A stretch of DNA of 64,000 nt from the NCBI RefSeq assembly GCF_001598555.1, contig NZ_BCZE01000020.1:51043-115042 (forward strand), given 5' to 3'. The notes below the pieces were generated by a model, which ran no database searches, had not been told where the DNA came from, and saw nothing but the letters and a program-made list of their open reading frames with translations. Both the position numbers and the translations under genes were made by a program. Of the stretch, positions 8,444-15,697 are shown piece after piece. Source of the DNA: Novosphingobium rosa NBRC 15208 (lineage in GTDB: Bacteria > Pseudomonadota > Alphaproteobacteria > Sphingomonadales > Sphingomonadaceae). Each line of letters starts with the position of its first letter. Within the stretch, counting starts at the first letter, position 1.

Positions 8444-9751
8444 TCATGCGATGGCGCTCTCCCGATAGCGCAGCAGCATCAGGATCACGCCCGCCAGCAA
8501 GGTGCCGCAGGCCAGCACCATCGCCACCGGACCCAGCGCCCAGCCGCTGCTGAACAGCAGCCCCGCAAGGATCGGCCCGAGCGCCGCGCCCGCGCGGCCC
8601 ACGCCGATCACCAGCCCCGTGCCGCCCGCGCGCAAATGGGCCGGAAAGCTCTGGGCGATCACCGCATAGAGCCCCGCCGTCGCGCCATTGGTGAAAAAGC
8701 CGCCGACGACGGCCATGATCGACAGATCGTTCACTGTGGCCGGCCAGCGTCCGAAGAGGGTGATCGCCACCGCGCCGCCGATCATGAAACCGGCCACCAG
8801 CGGGCGCACGCCGATGCGCTGGGTCAGCAGGCTGACGGTCAGCGATCCCAGCGCCCCGCCGACGTTGGCCCACACCAGCACGCCGCCCGCCGCCGCCGCG
8901 GCAAAGCCCATATCGACGACGATCTTGGGGATCCACTTCACGAAGAAGTAGAAGCTGAGCATATGGCCGAAATAGACCAGCGTCAGCAGCGCGGTCACCA
9001 GCCCCACGCCGGGCCCGAACAGGGCGACGATGCCGGGCTTTTCAGAGCGCACATCCGCAGGCGGCAGCAGGGCCAGCGCATCGCGGCCCTGACGCAGCAT
9101 GGTGCGGTTGATGCGCTCCAGCGCATCGGCAGGGCGCTTGTGAAGCAGGAAGGCGATGGTCTCGGGCACGAAGCGCAGCACCAGCGGGATAAAGCACAGG
9201 GTGATCGCCGCGCCGAACTCGAAGATCGATTGCCAGCGCCCTGTCGCCCCCAGAATGGCCGAGGCGATGCTGCCCCCCACGATGGCGCCGATGGGATAGC
9301 CCCCGGCCATCACCGCCACCGCCAGATTGCGCCGCCTTGCGTTGGCGCATTCCGCCACGATGGCGCCCGTCGCCGCCAGCATGCCGCCGATGCCGAGCCC
9401 GGTGAACAGGCGAAAGGCCGAAAGCATAGTGACGTCGCCAGCGGTGGAGGCCAGCCCCATGCCCGTGCCCATCACCACCAGACAGGCCAGGATGGTCGGG
9501 CGGCGGCCGATGCGGTCGGCCAGAGCGCCCAGCAGGAAAGCGCCGATCCCCATGCCGATCAGCTCCATCGAGAGCACCACGCCCAGAGCGGCGCGGGTGA
9601 CGCCCCAGTCTTTCGCGATGCCCGGCGAGGCGAAGCTGATCGACAGCACGTCGAAACCGTCCAGCGCATTGAGCGCGGTGGCGATGGCGATGGTGATGAT
9701 CTGTCGGCGATGCATCGGTTCACGCGCGATGATGGCGCGGGGGTCTTCCAT
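8444..9751 (-). CDS. MFS aromatic-acid permease, AAHS type
   Basis: A 435-residue, 12-segment major facilitator. The N-terminal ALNALDGFDVLSISFA carries the DGFD motif of aromatic acid:proton symporters (PcaK, BenK, VanK), and GALADRIGRRP is the loop 2-3 signature. ATG 9751 follows GGGAGAAGACC. It lies 80 bases after the Rieske oxygenase on the same strand and precedes the porin, so the cassette encodes uptake plus attack on one aromatic compound. The exact substrate (vanillate, a methoxybenzoate or another aryl acid) cannot be told from sequence. Confidence 0.85.
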   Translation of the reverse strand: MEDPRAIIAREPMHRRQIITIAIATALNALDGFDVLSISFASPGIAKDWGVTRAALGVVLSMELIGMGIGAFLLGALADRIGRRPTILACLVVMGTGMGLASTAGDVTMLSAFRLFTGLGIGGMLAATGAIVAECANARRRNLAVAVMAGGYPIGAIVGGSIASAILGATGRWQSIFEFGAAITLCFIPLVLRFVPETIAFLLHKRPADALERINRTMLRQGRDALALLPPADVRSEKPGIVALFGPGVGLVTALLTLVYFGHMLSFYFFVKWIPKIVVDMGFAAAAAGGVLVWANVGGALGSLTVSLLTQRIGVRPLVAGFMIGGAVAITLFGRWPATVNDLSIMAVVGGFFTNGATAGLYAVIAQSFPAHLRAGGTGLVIGVGRAGAALGPILAGLLFSSGWALGPVAMVLACGTLLAGVILMLLRYRESAIA

Positions 9752-9831
9752 GGTCTTCTCCCGAAGGGTGGGCCGGTTTGTTGCCCGGTCCTATGTTTTG
9801 ATGGTGTGTCATGCGGGGTGGAAGGGGGTGT

Positions 9832-10938
9832 TCAGCCCGCCTCGGCCATGGCCAGGCGATGCATGATGCGCCGCGCCATCAGGCCGGGTTTGTCGGGTGC
9901 GAAGCTGAGGTCGAACTGCTCCTCGCCATCGGTGCGGACCACCTCGTTGATCCATTGCAGCGCTTCGACATCCTCGGAATAGGCCTGTGTGTGGGCCTCC
10001 AGCATAAAGCGGTCGATGGCTGCGTCGCCGGGGCGGTAATCGCGTGAATTGAACCACCAGTAGTGGATCGAATTGTTGGTCTCCGGCGTGAAGACATGGG
10101 TGATGTTGTAGCGATAGAGGCCGGGCTCGCCGGGATCGGGATCGCCCACCGCCACGCGCGCATAGGCGGTGTGCAGGGCCGGCGAGACAAAGCGCGCCTC
10201 GGAGGTGCGGTCGACCTTTTTGTGCATGATGTTGGCGGGTTTGCCATAGACGCCCGGAGGCGGGGCGTCGCGCAGCTCGCGGCGGATCACCACCTGCCCG
10301 TTCTCGGTGGAGGCGGTCAGCTTGGAACGGGCATATTCCGGCGTGCCCACCGTATCGGGATGCAGGAAGGGGAAATGGGTCTGGTCGATCAGATTCTCAT
10401 GCATCGAGACATAGTCGCAGAGGATATGGAAATCGCCCGAGACCGTGCCCCAGGCCGGATCGCTCAGCCAATGCGTGTCGGGGATCAGCGCCTCATTGGC
10501 CAGATCGGGCGCGCCCATCCAGATCCACGCCAGCGGGCCCCGGTCGACGATCGGAAAGGTGCGCACCGAGGCCGTGGCGGGCGCATGGCCCATGGCGGGC
10601 AGATGGGCGCAGGCGCCATCCGCGCCGAACTCCATGCCGTGATAGCCGCAGACCAGCCTGTCGCCCACCAGCGTCCCGCGCGCCAGCGGGAAGGAGCGGT
10701 GCGGGCAGCGGTTGCGCATGGCCACCGGCTCGCCACCTTCGGTGCGATAGAGCACGACATCGACGCCGAGGAATTTACGCGCCAGCGGCGTGCGGTCGAT
10801 CTCATGCGTGCGGGCCGCCGCATACCAGCAGTTGCGGATCAGTGGGGTGTTGTTGTTGGCGAAATTGCCGGAATCATGCGGTTCCATCGCCGCGAAGATG
10901 GCGTTGTCGCTGGAGGGACGATCAAGCGTGGTGGCCAT
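9832..10938 (-). CDS. Rieske non-heme iron oxygenase, VanA-like
   Basis: A 368-residue oxygenase subunit. ATG 10938 is preceded by AAGGA; the longer open frame upstream is only an extension. The Rieske centre is Cys78-x-His80 and Cys97-x2-His100 (NRCPH, CGYHG), and the mononuclear iron site is NLIDQTHFPFLH. It belongs to the single-component-oxygenase group of VanA (vanillate O-demethylase), dicamba demethylase and related enzymes, which take electrons from a VanB-type reductase, encoded immediately upstream with a 20-base gap. Likely reaction: O-demethylation or hydroxylation of an aromatic acid in the cytoplasm. Specific substrate unknown, so no gene symbol is given. Confidence 0.85.
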   Translation of the reverse strand: MATTLDRPSSDNAIFAAMEPHDSGNFANNNTPLIRNCWYAAARTHEIDRTPLARKFLGVDVVLYRTEGGEPVAMRNRCPHRSFPLARGTLVGDRLVCGYHGMEFGADGACAHLPAMGHAPATASVRTFPIVDRGPLAWIWMGAPDLANEALIPDTHWLSDPAWGTVSGDFHILCDYVSMHENLIDQTHFPFLHPDTVGTPEYARSKLTASTENGQVVIRRELRDAPPPGVYGKPANIMHKKVDRTSEARFVSPALHTAYARVAVGDPDPGEPGLYRYNITHVFTPETNNSIHYWWFNSRDYRPGDAAIDRFMLEAHTQAYSEDVEALQWINEVVRTDGEEQFDLSFAPDKPGLMARRIMHRLAMAEAG

Positions 10939-10958
10939 GGGATGGTCCTTTCGGGATA

Positions 10959-11930
10959 TCAGAGATCGAGTTCGAGCAGGCGGCCCGTGATGCGCGAGCA
11001 GCAGATCGTCATCTGGCGGTTCCGGGCATGGTCTTGCGCGCTGTAGACGCGGTCGCGGTGGTCGAGCGCGCCATCGCAGCCCAGCACGGCGGTGGTGCAC
11101 AGGCCGCATTCGCCGCGACGGCAATCGGCATAGGTTTCCACCCCCGCGCCTTCCAGCGCATCGAGGATGGTGGTGCCCGCGCCGATGGGAATGGCGCGGC
11201 CATCCTTCAGGCGGACCTCGAAAGCCTGGTCTTCGGGGCGATGGGCGGCGTTGAAGACCTCGAAGCGAATGCGTTCGGGGGCCCAGCCGATTGCGGCGCC
11301 GGCCCCGATCAGGCCGTCGATCATGCCGGAGGGGCCGCAGACATAGGCGGTGGCGTCGGCAGGCTGGGCTGAGAGCACCGCCTTGAGATCGGGCATCCCC
11401 TGCCTGCCCGTTTCAAACACGGCGAGCCCTGGACCGCACATGGCCGCCAGTTCCCCGACATAGGCCATCTGCGCCTGCTCGACGCCGACATAGAGGACCG
11501 AGAAGGCCTCCTGCCGCGTCAGCAGCGAGCGGGCCATGGCGAAGATCGGCGTGATACCGATGCCGCCCGCCACCAGCAGCGTGTGGGGCTGGCGGCGCGA
11601 CAGGCGGAAAGCGTTGATCGGGCGCGAGACGCGCAGCCGCGTGCCGGGCTGGAAGGTGCGATGGATAAACGCCGATCCGCGCGCCCGATCCTCGCGCCGC
11701 ACCGCGACGCGCCAGAAGGCTTCGCGCGGGGCTCCGGCGGCCAGCGGGCCGATTAGCGAGTAATGGCGCAGAAAACGGTCGCCCGCGCCGCCGAAACGCA
11801 GTTCGATATGGCTTCCGGCCTCGGCCATGGGCAGGGGCTGGCCATCGGCGGCGGCGATCAGAAATTCGGTGATGCGCTTGGTCAGCGTTCGACGGGCGAG
11901 GATCACCGCGTCGAGATATTTGTCCTGCAT
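10959..11930 (-). CDS. VanB-type ferredoxin-NAD(P)H reductase (PDR family)
   Basis: A 323-residue reductase with an N-terminal FMN-binding barrel (RHYSLIGP near residue 55), an NAD(P)-binding middle (VAGGIGITPI near 120; YVCGPSGMID) and a C-terminal plant-type [2Fe-2S] domain (CRRGECGLC ... ICC). This is the phthalate dioxygenase reductase arrangement used by VanA-like oxygenases. It is the first gene of the minus-strand cassette, so its upstream region, shared with the divergent LysR gene, probably holds the cassette promoter. Confidence 0.9.
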   Translation of the reverse strand: MQDKYLDAVILARRTLTKRITEFLIAAADGQPLPMAEAGSHIELRFGGAGDRFLRHYSLIGPLAAGAPREAFWRVAVRREDRARGSAFIHRTFQPGTRLRVSRPINAFRLSRRQPHTLLVAGGIGITPIFAMARSLLTRQEAFSVLYVGVEQAQMAYVGELAAMCGPGLAVFETGRQGMPDLKAVLSAQPADATAYVCGPSGMIDGLIGAGAAIGWAPERIRFEVFNAAHRPEDQAFEVRLKDGRAIPIGAGTTILDALEGAGVETYADCRRGECGLCTTAVLGCDGALDHRDRVYSAQDHARNRQMTICCSRITGRLLELDL

Positions 11931-12042
11931 ATATTTTCCCCGGGGCTCTCCCTTGCGGTTCGCGCTTTCGGGTGCGACTCGAAAGGGAACGCGCTGCCTT
12001 GATCTGAAGAGAGGCTAGGCGAGGCGGAGCGGGCGCGCTTAT

Positions 12043-12077
12043 GCAGTCTGGATATAAGGCTTGCAGATTTGATATAA
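12043..12077 (+). promoter_or_regulatory. 20-bp-spaced direct repeats between divergent LysR and Rieske operon
   Basis: The motif GCAG-N4-GATATAA occurs at 12043-12057 and again at 12063-12077, exactly 20 bases apart (two helical turns). It lies in the 166-bp gap between the reductase start and the LysR start, where the regulator would be expected to bind both its own and the operon promoter. The second copy overlaps a TATAAT-like -10 (12072-12077). Confidence 0.5.
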
Positions 12078-12096
12078 TGCCATCATCGCTTTCTGC

Positions 12097-13305
12097 ATGG
12101 CTGGCCAAGACCCGATACTGCTCTCGCTCAAACAGATCCGCGCGGTGGTGGCGGTGGCCGGAAACGCCAGCCTGGCCCGCGCCGGGGAAAGCCTGAACAT
12201 CAGCCAGAGCAGCCTGTCGCGCATCATCCATGATGCGGAAGGCGCGCTGGGCCACCGCCTGTTCCAGCGCGGCTGGAGCGGCATGGAGCCGACCTCGGCC
12301 GGGGCCATCGTCATCCGGCACTGCCTGCACATGGCGGGCGCGGTGGCCGAGGCGCAGGACAGCCTGCAGGCGGCAGGCTACAGGCTGCGTGATCTGGCCT
12401 ATCATCTGACATGGCCGATGCTGGAGGTGGCCACAGCCGTCAGCGCCAGCGGTCATGTGTCGCAGGCGGCGGGGGTGCTGGGCATGCCTCAGCCCAATGT
12501 CAGCCGGGTGCTGGCCCAGCTTGCGGCGATGCTTGGCGAGCATCCCTTTTTGCGGCACGCCAAGGGCATGGCGGCCACGCTTGCGGTGCCGATCCTGTGC
12601 GATCTGCGTGAAAAGCTGCGCAGCGAGGCCTTGCAGATCCCTTCGGCTCTGGCCGCCCTGACCGGCATGCTGGTGGGCCGCATCGCGGTGGGCATCCTGC
12701 CTTTTTCCGAGCAGGACATCGTGGTCGAAACCTTTGCCATCCTGCTGCGGGACCATCCCCATGTGCGGCTTCAGGCCGTCACCGGCAGCTATGGCGCCTT
12801 GAGCGAGGCGCTGCGGCGCGGCGAGATCGATGTCATCATCGGCCCGCTGCGTGGTGGGGCGCTCTCCGCCCATCTCGAGGAACGCGTGCTGCTGGAAGAG
12901 GTGTTGACCTTCATCGCCCGCCCCGGCCATCCTTTGGCGGGCAGGCCGGTCTCGCTGGTCGATCTGGCGAAGGAGGGCTTCGTGGTGGGGCCCTATGGCA
13001 CGCCCACGCGCCAGTTCTTCGAAAGCCTGTTGCTGGAGCATGATGTGCCGCCGCCCGCGCGCATCTGCGAGATGGTCACCTTCCCGCTGGCCGAGCGCAT
13101 GGTGATGGAAAGCGAGTCCATCGGCCTGCTGACCTATTCTCCGCGCAAGCGCGCCGTGGTGGAGCGGCATGTGGCGATCATCGAGACAGACATGCCCGAA
13201 AGCAGAAGGGCGATCGGGTTGACCACGCTGAAGGGCAAGCCTTCCAGCGCTGCTCAGGAGGTCTTTCTGGCGGCGATCACGGGCATCCTGCCTGCCGGAG
13301 GGTGA
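12097..13305 (+). CDS. LysR-type regulator with two N-terminal HTH domains
   Basis: A 402-residue regulator, about 100 longer than the usual LysR protein. Residues 10-68 are a normal LysR winged helix (ASLARAGESLNISQSSLSRI). A second, related HTH occupies about 106-165 (GHVSQAAGVLGMPQPNVSRVLAQL), and the substrate-binding domain follows from about 190 (GRIAVGILPF, GEIDVIIGPL). It is divergent from the Rieske/reductase/permease/porin cassette, so it is the likely regulator of that cassette. The extra DNA-binding domain may let one protomer contact two half-sites, consistent with the repeats upstream. Confidence 0.85.
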   Translation: MAGQDPILLSLKQIRAVVAVAGNASLARAGESLNISQSSLSRIIHDAEGALGHRLFQRGWSGMEPTSAGAIVIRHCLHMAGAVAEAQDSLQAAGYRLRDLAYHLTWPMLEVATAVSASGHVSQAAGVLGMPQPNVSRVLAQLAAMLGEHPFLRHAKGMAATLAVPILCDLREKLRSEALQIPSALAALTGMLVGRIAVGILPFSEQDIVVETFAILLRDHPHVRLQAVTGSYGALSEALRRGEIDVIIGPLRGGALSAHLEERVLLEEVLTFIARPGHPLAGRPVSLVDLAKEGFVVGPYGTPTRQFFESLLLEHDVPPPARICEMVTFPLAERMVMESESIGLLTYSPRKRAVVERHVAIIETDMPESRRAIGLTTLKGKPSSAAQEVFLAAITGILPAGG

Positions 13306-13467
13306 GAGCCTTGCACCCCATCGCCGCTCATTCCACAAGCGTCATACGCGCGCGGCGCTTATCGGAACCTTGGCCAATCGCGCGACATCCTCATGCCCGG
13401 TGCGCCACGAGGACAGGCAGAGGCTCGGTAAGATAATTTATGTTTTAATATGAAACAATGAAGGCCG

Positions 13468-13929
13468 TCAGGCAAGCGGCGGCGTGTCCAGCTCCACCAC
13501 CTGCGTATCCTCGGCCCGCAACAACCGGCCATCATGAGCGTGCAATGCGAGGCGGCGCACCGGCTGACGGCCGGCGCGGTCGATCAGGCGGACGTGTTGT
13601 TCACTGGATTCGAAAAAGAAATCCTCCCCCCATTGGCGCAGGGCGACGATCACCGGGAACAGGCCACGGCCTTTCTCCGTCAGCACGTAATCCTGATAGG
13701 CGCTGCCATCGGCAGCGGGCACGGTCTCCATGATGCCGCGCTCGATCAGCGTGCGCAGGCGGGTGGAGAGCATGTTCTTGGCGATGCCGAGGCTGCTGAG
13801 AAAATCGCTGAACCGGCTCACCCCATCCAGCGCATCGCGCACGATCATCAGCGACCACCAGTCCCCCACGGCATCGATCGAGCGCCCCACCGGGCATGGC
13901 GATGCCGCCAGACTGCGCCTTTTCGCCAT
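13468..13929 (-). CDS. HxlR-family transcriptional regulator
   Basis: A 153-residue winged-helix protein. I chose ATG 13929 because AAGGAGT lies 8 bases upstream; an ATG at 13974 is possible but has no such site. The N-terminal CPVGRSIDAVGDWWSLMIVRDAL and FSDFLSSLGIAKNMLSTRL are the HxlR signature. HxlR proteins usually sense aldehydes, quinones or oxidants and control a divergent gene; here the divergent neighbours are a small ORF and an MFS transporter, so control of export is plausible. Confidence 0.85.
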   Translation of the reverse strand: MAKRRSLAASPCPVGRSIDAVGDWWSLMIVRDALDGVSRFSDFLSSLGIAKNMLSTRLRTLIERGIMETVPAADGSAYQDYVLTEKGRGLFPVIVALRQWGEDFFFESSEQHVRLIDRAGRQPVRRLALHAHDGRLLRAEDTQVVELDTPPLA

Positions 13930-14067
13930 GGTCCTGCACTCCTTCGGCGTGAGCACGGATCGGCTGACCCGCATAATCTGGTTGCAAGATAGAACAAGGC
14001 GACTAGAAGTCAATTTGTTGCATTTTGAAACAAGATTCGCTGCTGCAATATTTTCAAGGAGATGGCG

Positions 14068-14271
14068 ATGTTCAACCCGGTCCGTAACGTCCCTGCCCAT
14101 GCTGGCGGCGGCGATCTGCCCTCCGCTTTGGACGAAGGGGAGGACACAGTCTTTGCGGATGACGCCATCGTGGAACGCGGTTTCGCGCTGATGCTCGCCG
14201 TCGCGGCGGGCAGGATCGCCCCTTGGCGTGTCTTCGGGAACAGGGCGGCCTTTCAGGCCGCGCTGGGATAA
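14068..14271 (+). CDS. Small hypothetical protein between HxlR and MFS genes
   Basis: A 67-codon ORF whose ATG (14068) has a strong AAGGAG 6 bases upstream and whose stop lies 4 bases before the MFS start. I do not recognise it. The sequence is acidic in the middle (SALDEGEDTVFADD) with a short hydrophobic stretch (FALMLAVAAG). It could be a real small protein, a translational leader for the exporter, or the remnant of a longer gene. Moderate doubt. Confidence 0.4.
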   Translation: MFNPVRNVPAHAGGGDLPSALDEGEDTVFADDAIVERGFALMLAVAAGRIAPWRVFGNRAAFQAALG

Positions 14272-14275
14272 GGCC

Positions 14276-15487
14276 ATGGCCAGAGCGACGATCACCGCGC
14301 CGACAGCGCAAAACCAGCCCGCCATCACCCCCATGTCGCGCAGTGTCACTCTGCTTTTTGCCGTGGCCTGCGGCTTGTCGGTGGCCAATGCCTATTACGC
14401 CCAGCCGTTGCTCGATACGATGGCCACACAGTTCGCAATCGACAAGGCGGAGATCGGACTGGTCATCACCATCACGCAGATCGGCTATGGGTTAGGGCTG
14501 CTGTTGCTTGTGCCGCTCGGCGATATGCTGAACCGGCGCAGGCTGATCCTTGGCCAGTCACTGCTTTCGGTCGTGGCGCTGCTGGGTGTGGCGGCGGCTC
14601 CCAATGCGACGGCGTTGCTGATCGCCATGGGGCTTGTCGGGCTGCTGGCCGTGGTGGCGCAGATCGTGGTGGCCTATGCCGCGTCGCTGGCCCGTCCCGA
14701 GGAGAGGGGCGCAGTGGTCGGCACTGTGACCAGCGGCATCATCATCGGCATTCTGCTGGCCCGCAGCGTCTCGGGCGCGCTGGCGGATCTGTGGGGCTGG
14801 CGCGCGGTCTATCTGGCGTCGGCTGCCGCGACGCTGCTGGTGGTTGCGGCGCTTGCCAGAGTGCTGCCCTCCGATGAACCACGCAGATGCGCGATCTCCT
14901 ATCGCGATCTGATCGCATCCCTTTTCACCCTGCTGCGCGAGGAGCCGCTGCTGCGTCGGCGTGCTATCCTTGCCTTGTTGATCTTTACGGCCATGACTCT
15001 GCTCTGGACGCCGATGGTGCTGCCGTTGAGTGCGCCGCCGTTCTTTCTCTCGCACACACAGGTGGGGCTTTTCGGGCTGGCAGGGGCGATGGGCGCGGTA
15101 GGGGCCGCGAGCGCCGGCAGACTTTCCGACAGGGGGCACGCGCGGACGGTGAGCGGCGTGGCGCTGGCGGTCATGCTGCTGTCATGGCCAGTGGTGGCCT
15201 TGCTGCCGGTTTCGTTGTGGGGGTTGATCCTGGGCGTCATCACCATGGATTTCGGGCTTCAGGCTGTCCATGTCGCCAATCAGAGCCTGATCTACCGCCT
15301 GCGGCCAGAGGCCCGCAGCCGTTTGGCCGCCGCCTATATGATCTTTTATTCCATCGGCTCGGCCACCGGATCGCTGCTTTCGACCATGATCTATGCCCGG
15401 CTGGGCTGGACTGGCGTCTGCGTGGCAGGCGCGGCCATCAGCGCGGTCGCCCTCGCTTTCTCGCTGCTGACCCGGCGAGGCGACTGA
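14276..15487 (+). CDS. MFS transporter, drug/metabolite efflux type
   Basis: About 403 residues with 12 predicted membrane segments. VANAYYAQPLLDTMA near the N-terminus and GYGLGLLLLVPLGD in segment 2 match a widespread DHA1-like exporter group (YgaY/YdhP-like). I chose ATG 14276; the GTG at 14228 lies inside the small upstream ORF and an ATG at 14330 is also possible. Its position beside an HxlR regulator suggests inducible efflux of an unknown compound. Confidence 0.8.
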   Translation: MARATITAPTAQNQPAITPMSRSVTLLFAVACGLSVANAYYAQPLLDTMATQFAIDKAEIGLVITITQIGYGLGLLLLVPLGDMLNRRRLILGQSLLSVVALLGVAAAPNATALLIAMGLVGLLAVVAQIVVAYAASLARPEERGAVVGTVTSGIIIGILLARSVSGALADLWGWRAVYLASAAATLLVVAALARVLPSDEPRRCAISYRDLIASLFTLLREEPLLRRRAILALLIFTAMTLLWTPMVLPLSAPPFFLSHTQVGLFGLAGAMGAVGAASAGRLSDRGHARTVSGVALAVMLLSWPVVALLPVSLWGLILGVITMDFGLQAVHVANQSLIYRLRPEARSRLAAAYMIFYSIGSATGSLLSTMIYARLGWTGVCVAGAAISAVALAFSLLTRRGD

Positions 15488-15564
15488 TGGAGGCAAGAGG
15501 GGTAGGCATCATCGATCGGGGAAAGATGGGCGGCCATGGCGCTCTTGTGGCCGCATGGATGTCC

Positions 15565-15595
15565 TGCCGTTTTAGAAGCTATCGATAAAACGGCA
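15565..15595. repeat. Perfect 10-bp inverted repeat in the GH3 upstream region
   Basis: TGCCGTTTTA (15565-15574) is exactly complementary to 15586-15595, with an 11-base centre that itself contains TATCGATA. It lies 78 bases after the MFS stop and about 100 bases before the GH3 start. No T-run follows either side, so it could be a regulator site or a weak terminator. Confidence 0.45.
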
Positions 15596-15645
15596 TGGCA
15601 ACCATCGCCGCGATCGTTTTTACTCGGACTAATTCCTTCTGTAGC

Positions 15646-15657
15646 GATAGCGCTATC
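15646..15657. promoter_or_regulatory. LacI-family-like operator palindrome upstream of GH3 gene
   Basis: GATAGCGCTATC is a perfect 12-bp palindrome with a central CG and matches the TGATAGCGCTATCA style of operator used by LacI-family sugar regulators in Caulobacter and Xanthomonas. It lies 41 bases before the GTG start of the GH3 glycosidase, suggesting sugar-dependent repression of that gene. The regulator itself is not in this window. Confidence 0.6.
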
Positions 15658-15697
15658 AGGCGCCGCAAGATGCGCCTCGCGATCCGGGAGAGTTTGC

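Noticed and set aside
11413..13338. 641-codon minus-strand ORF across the LysR gene and reductase
   Set aside because: Shadow of two real genes on opposite strands; low-complexity His/Arg/Gln-rich translation.
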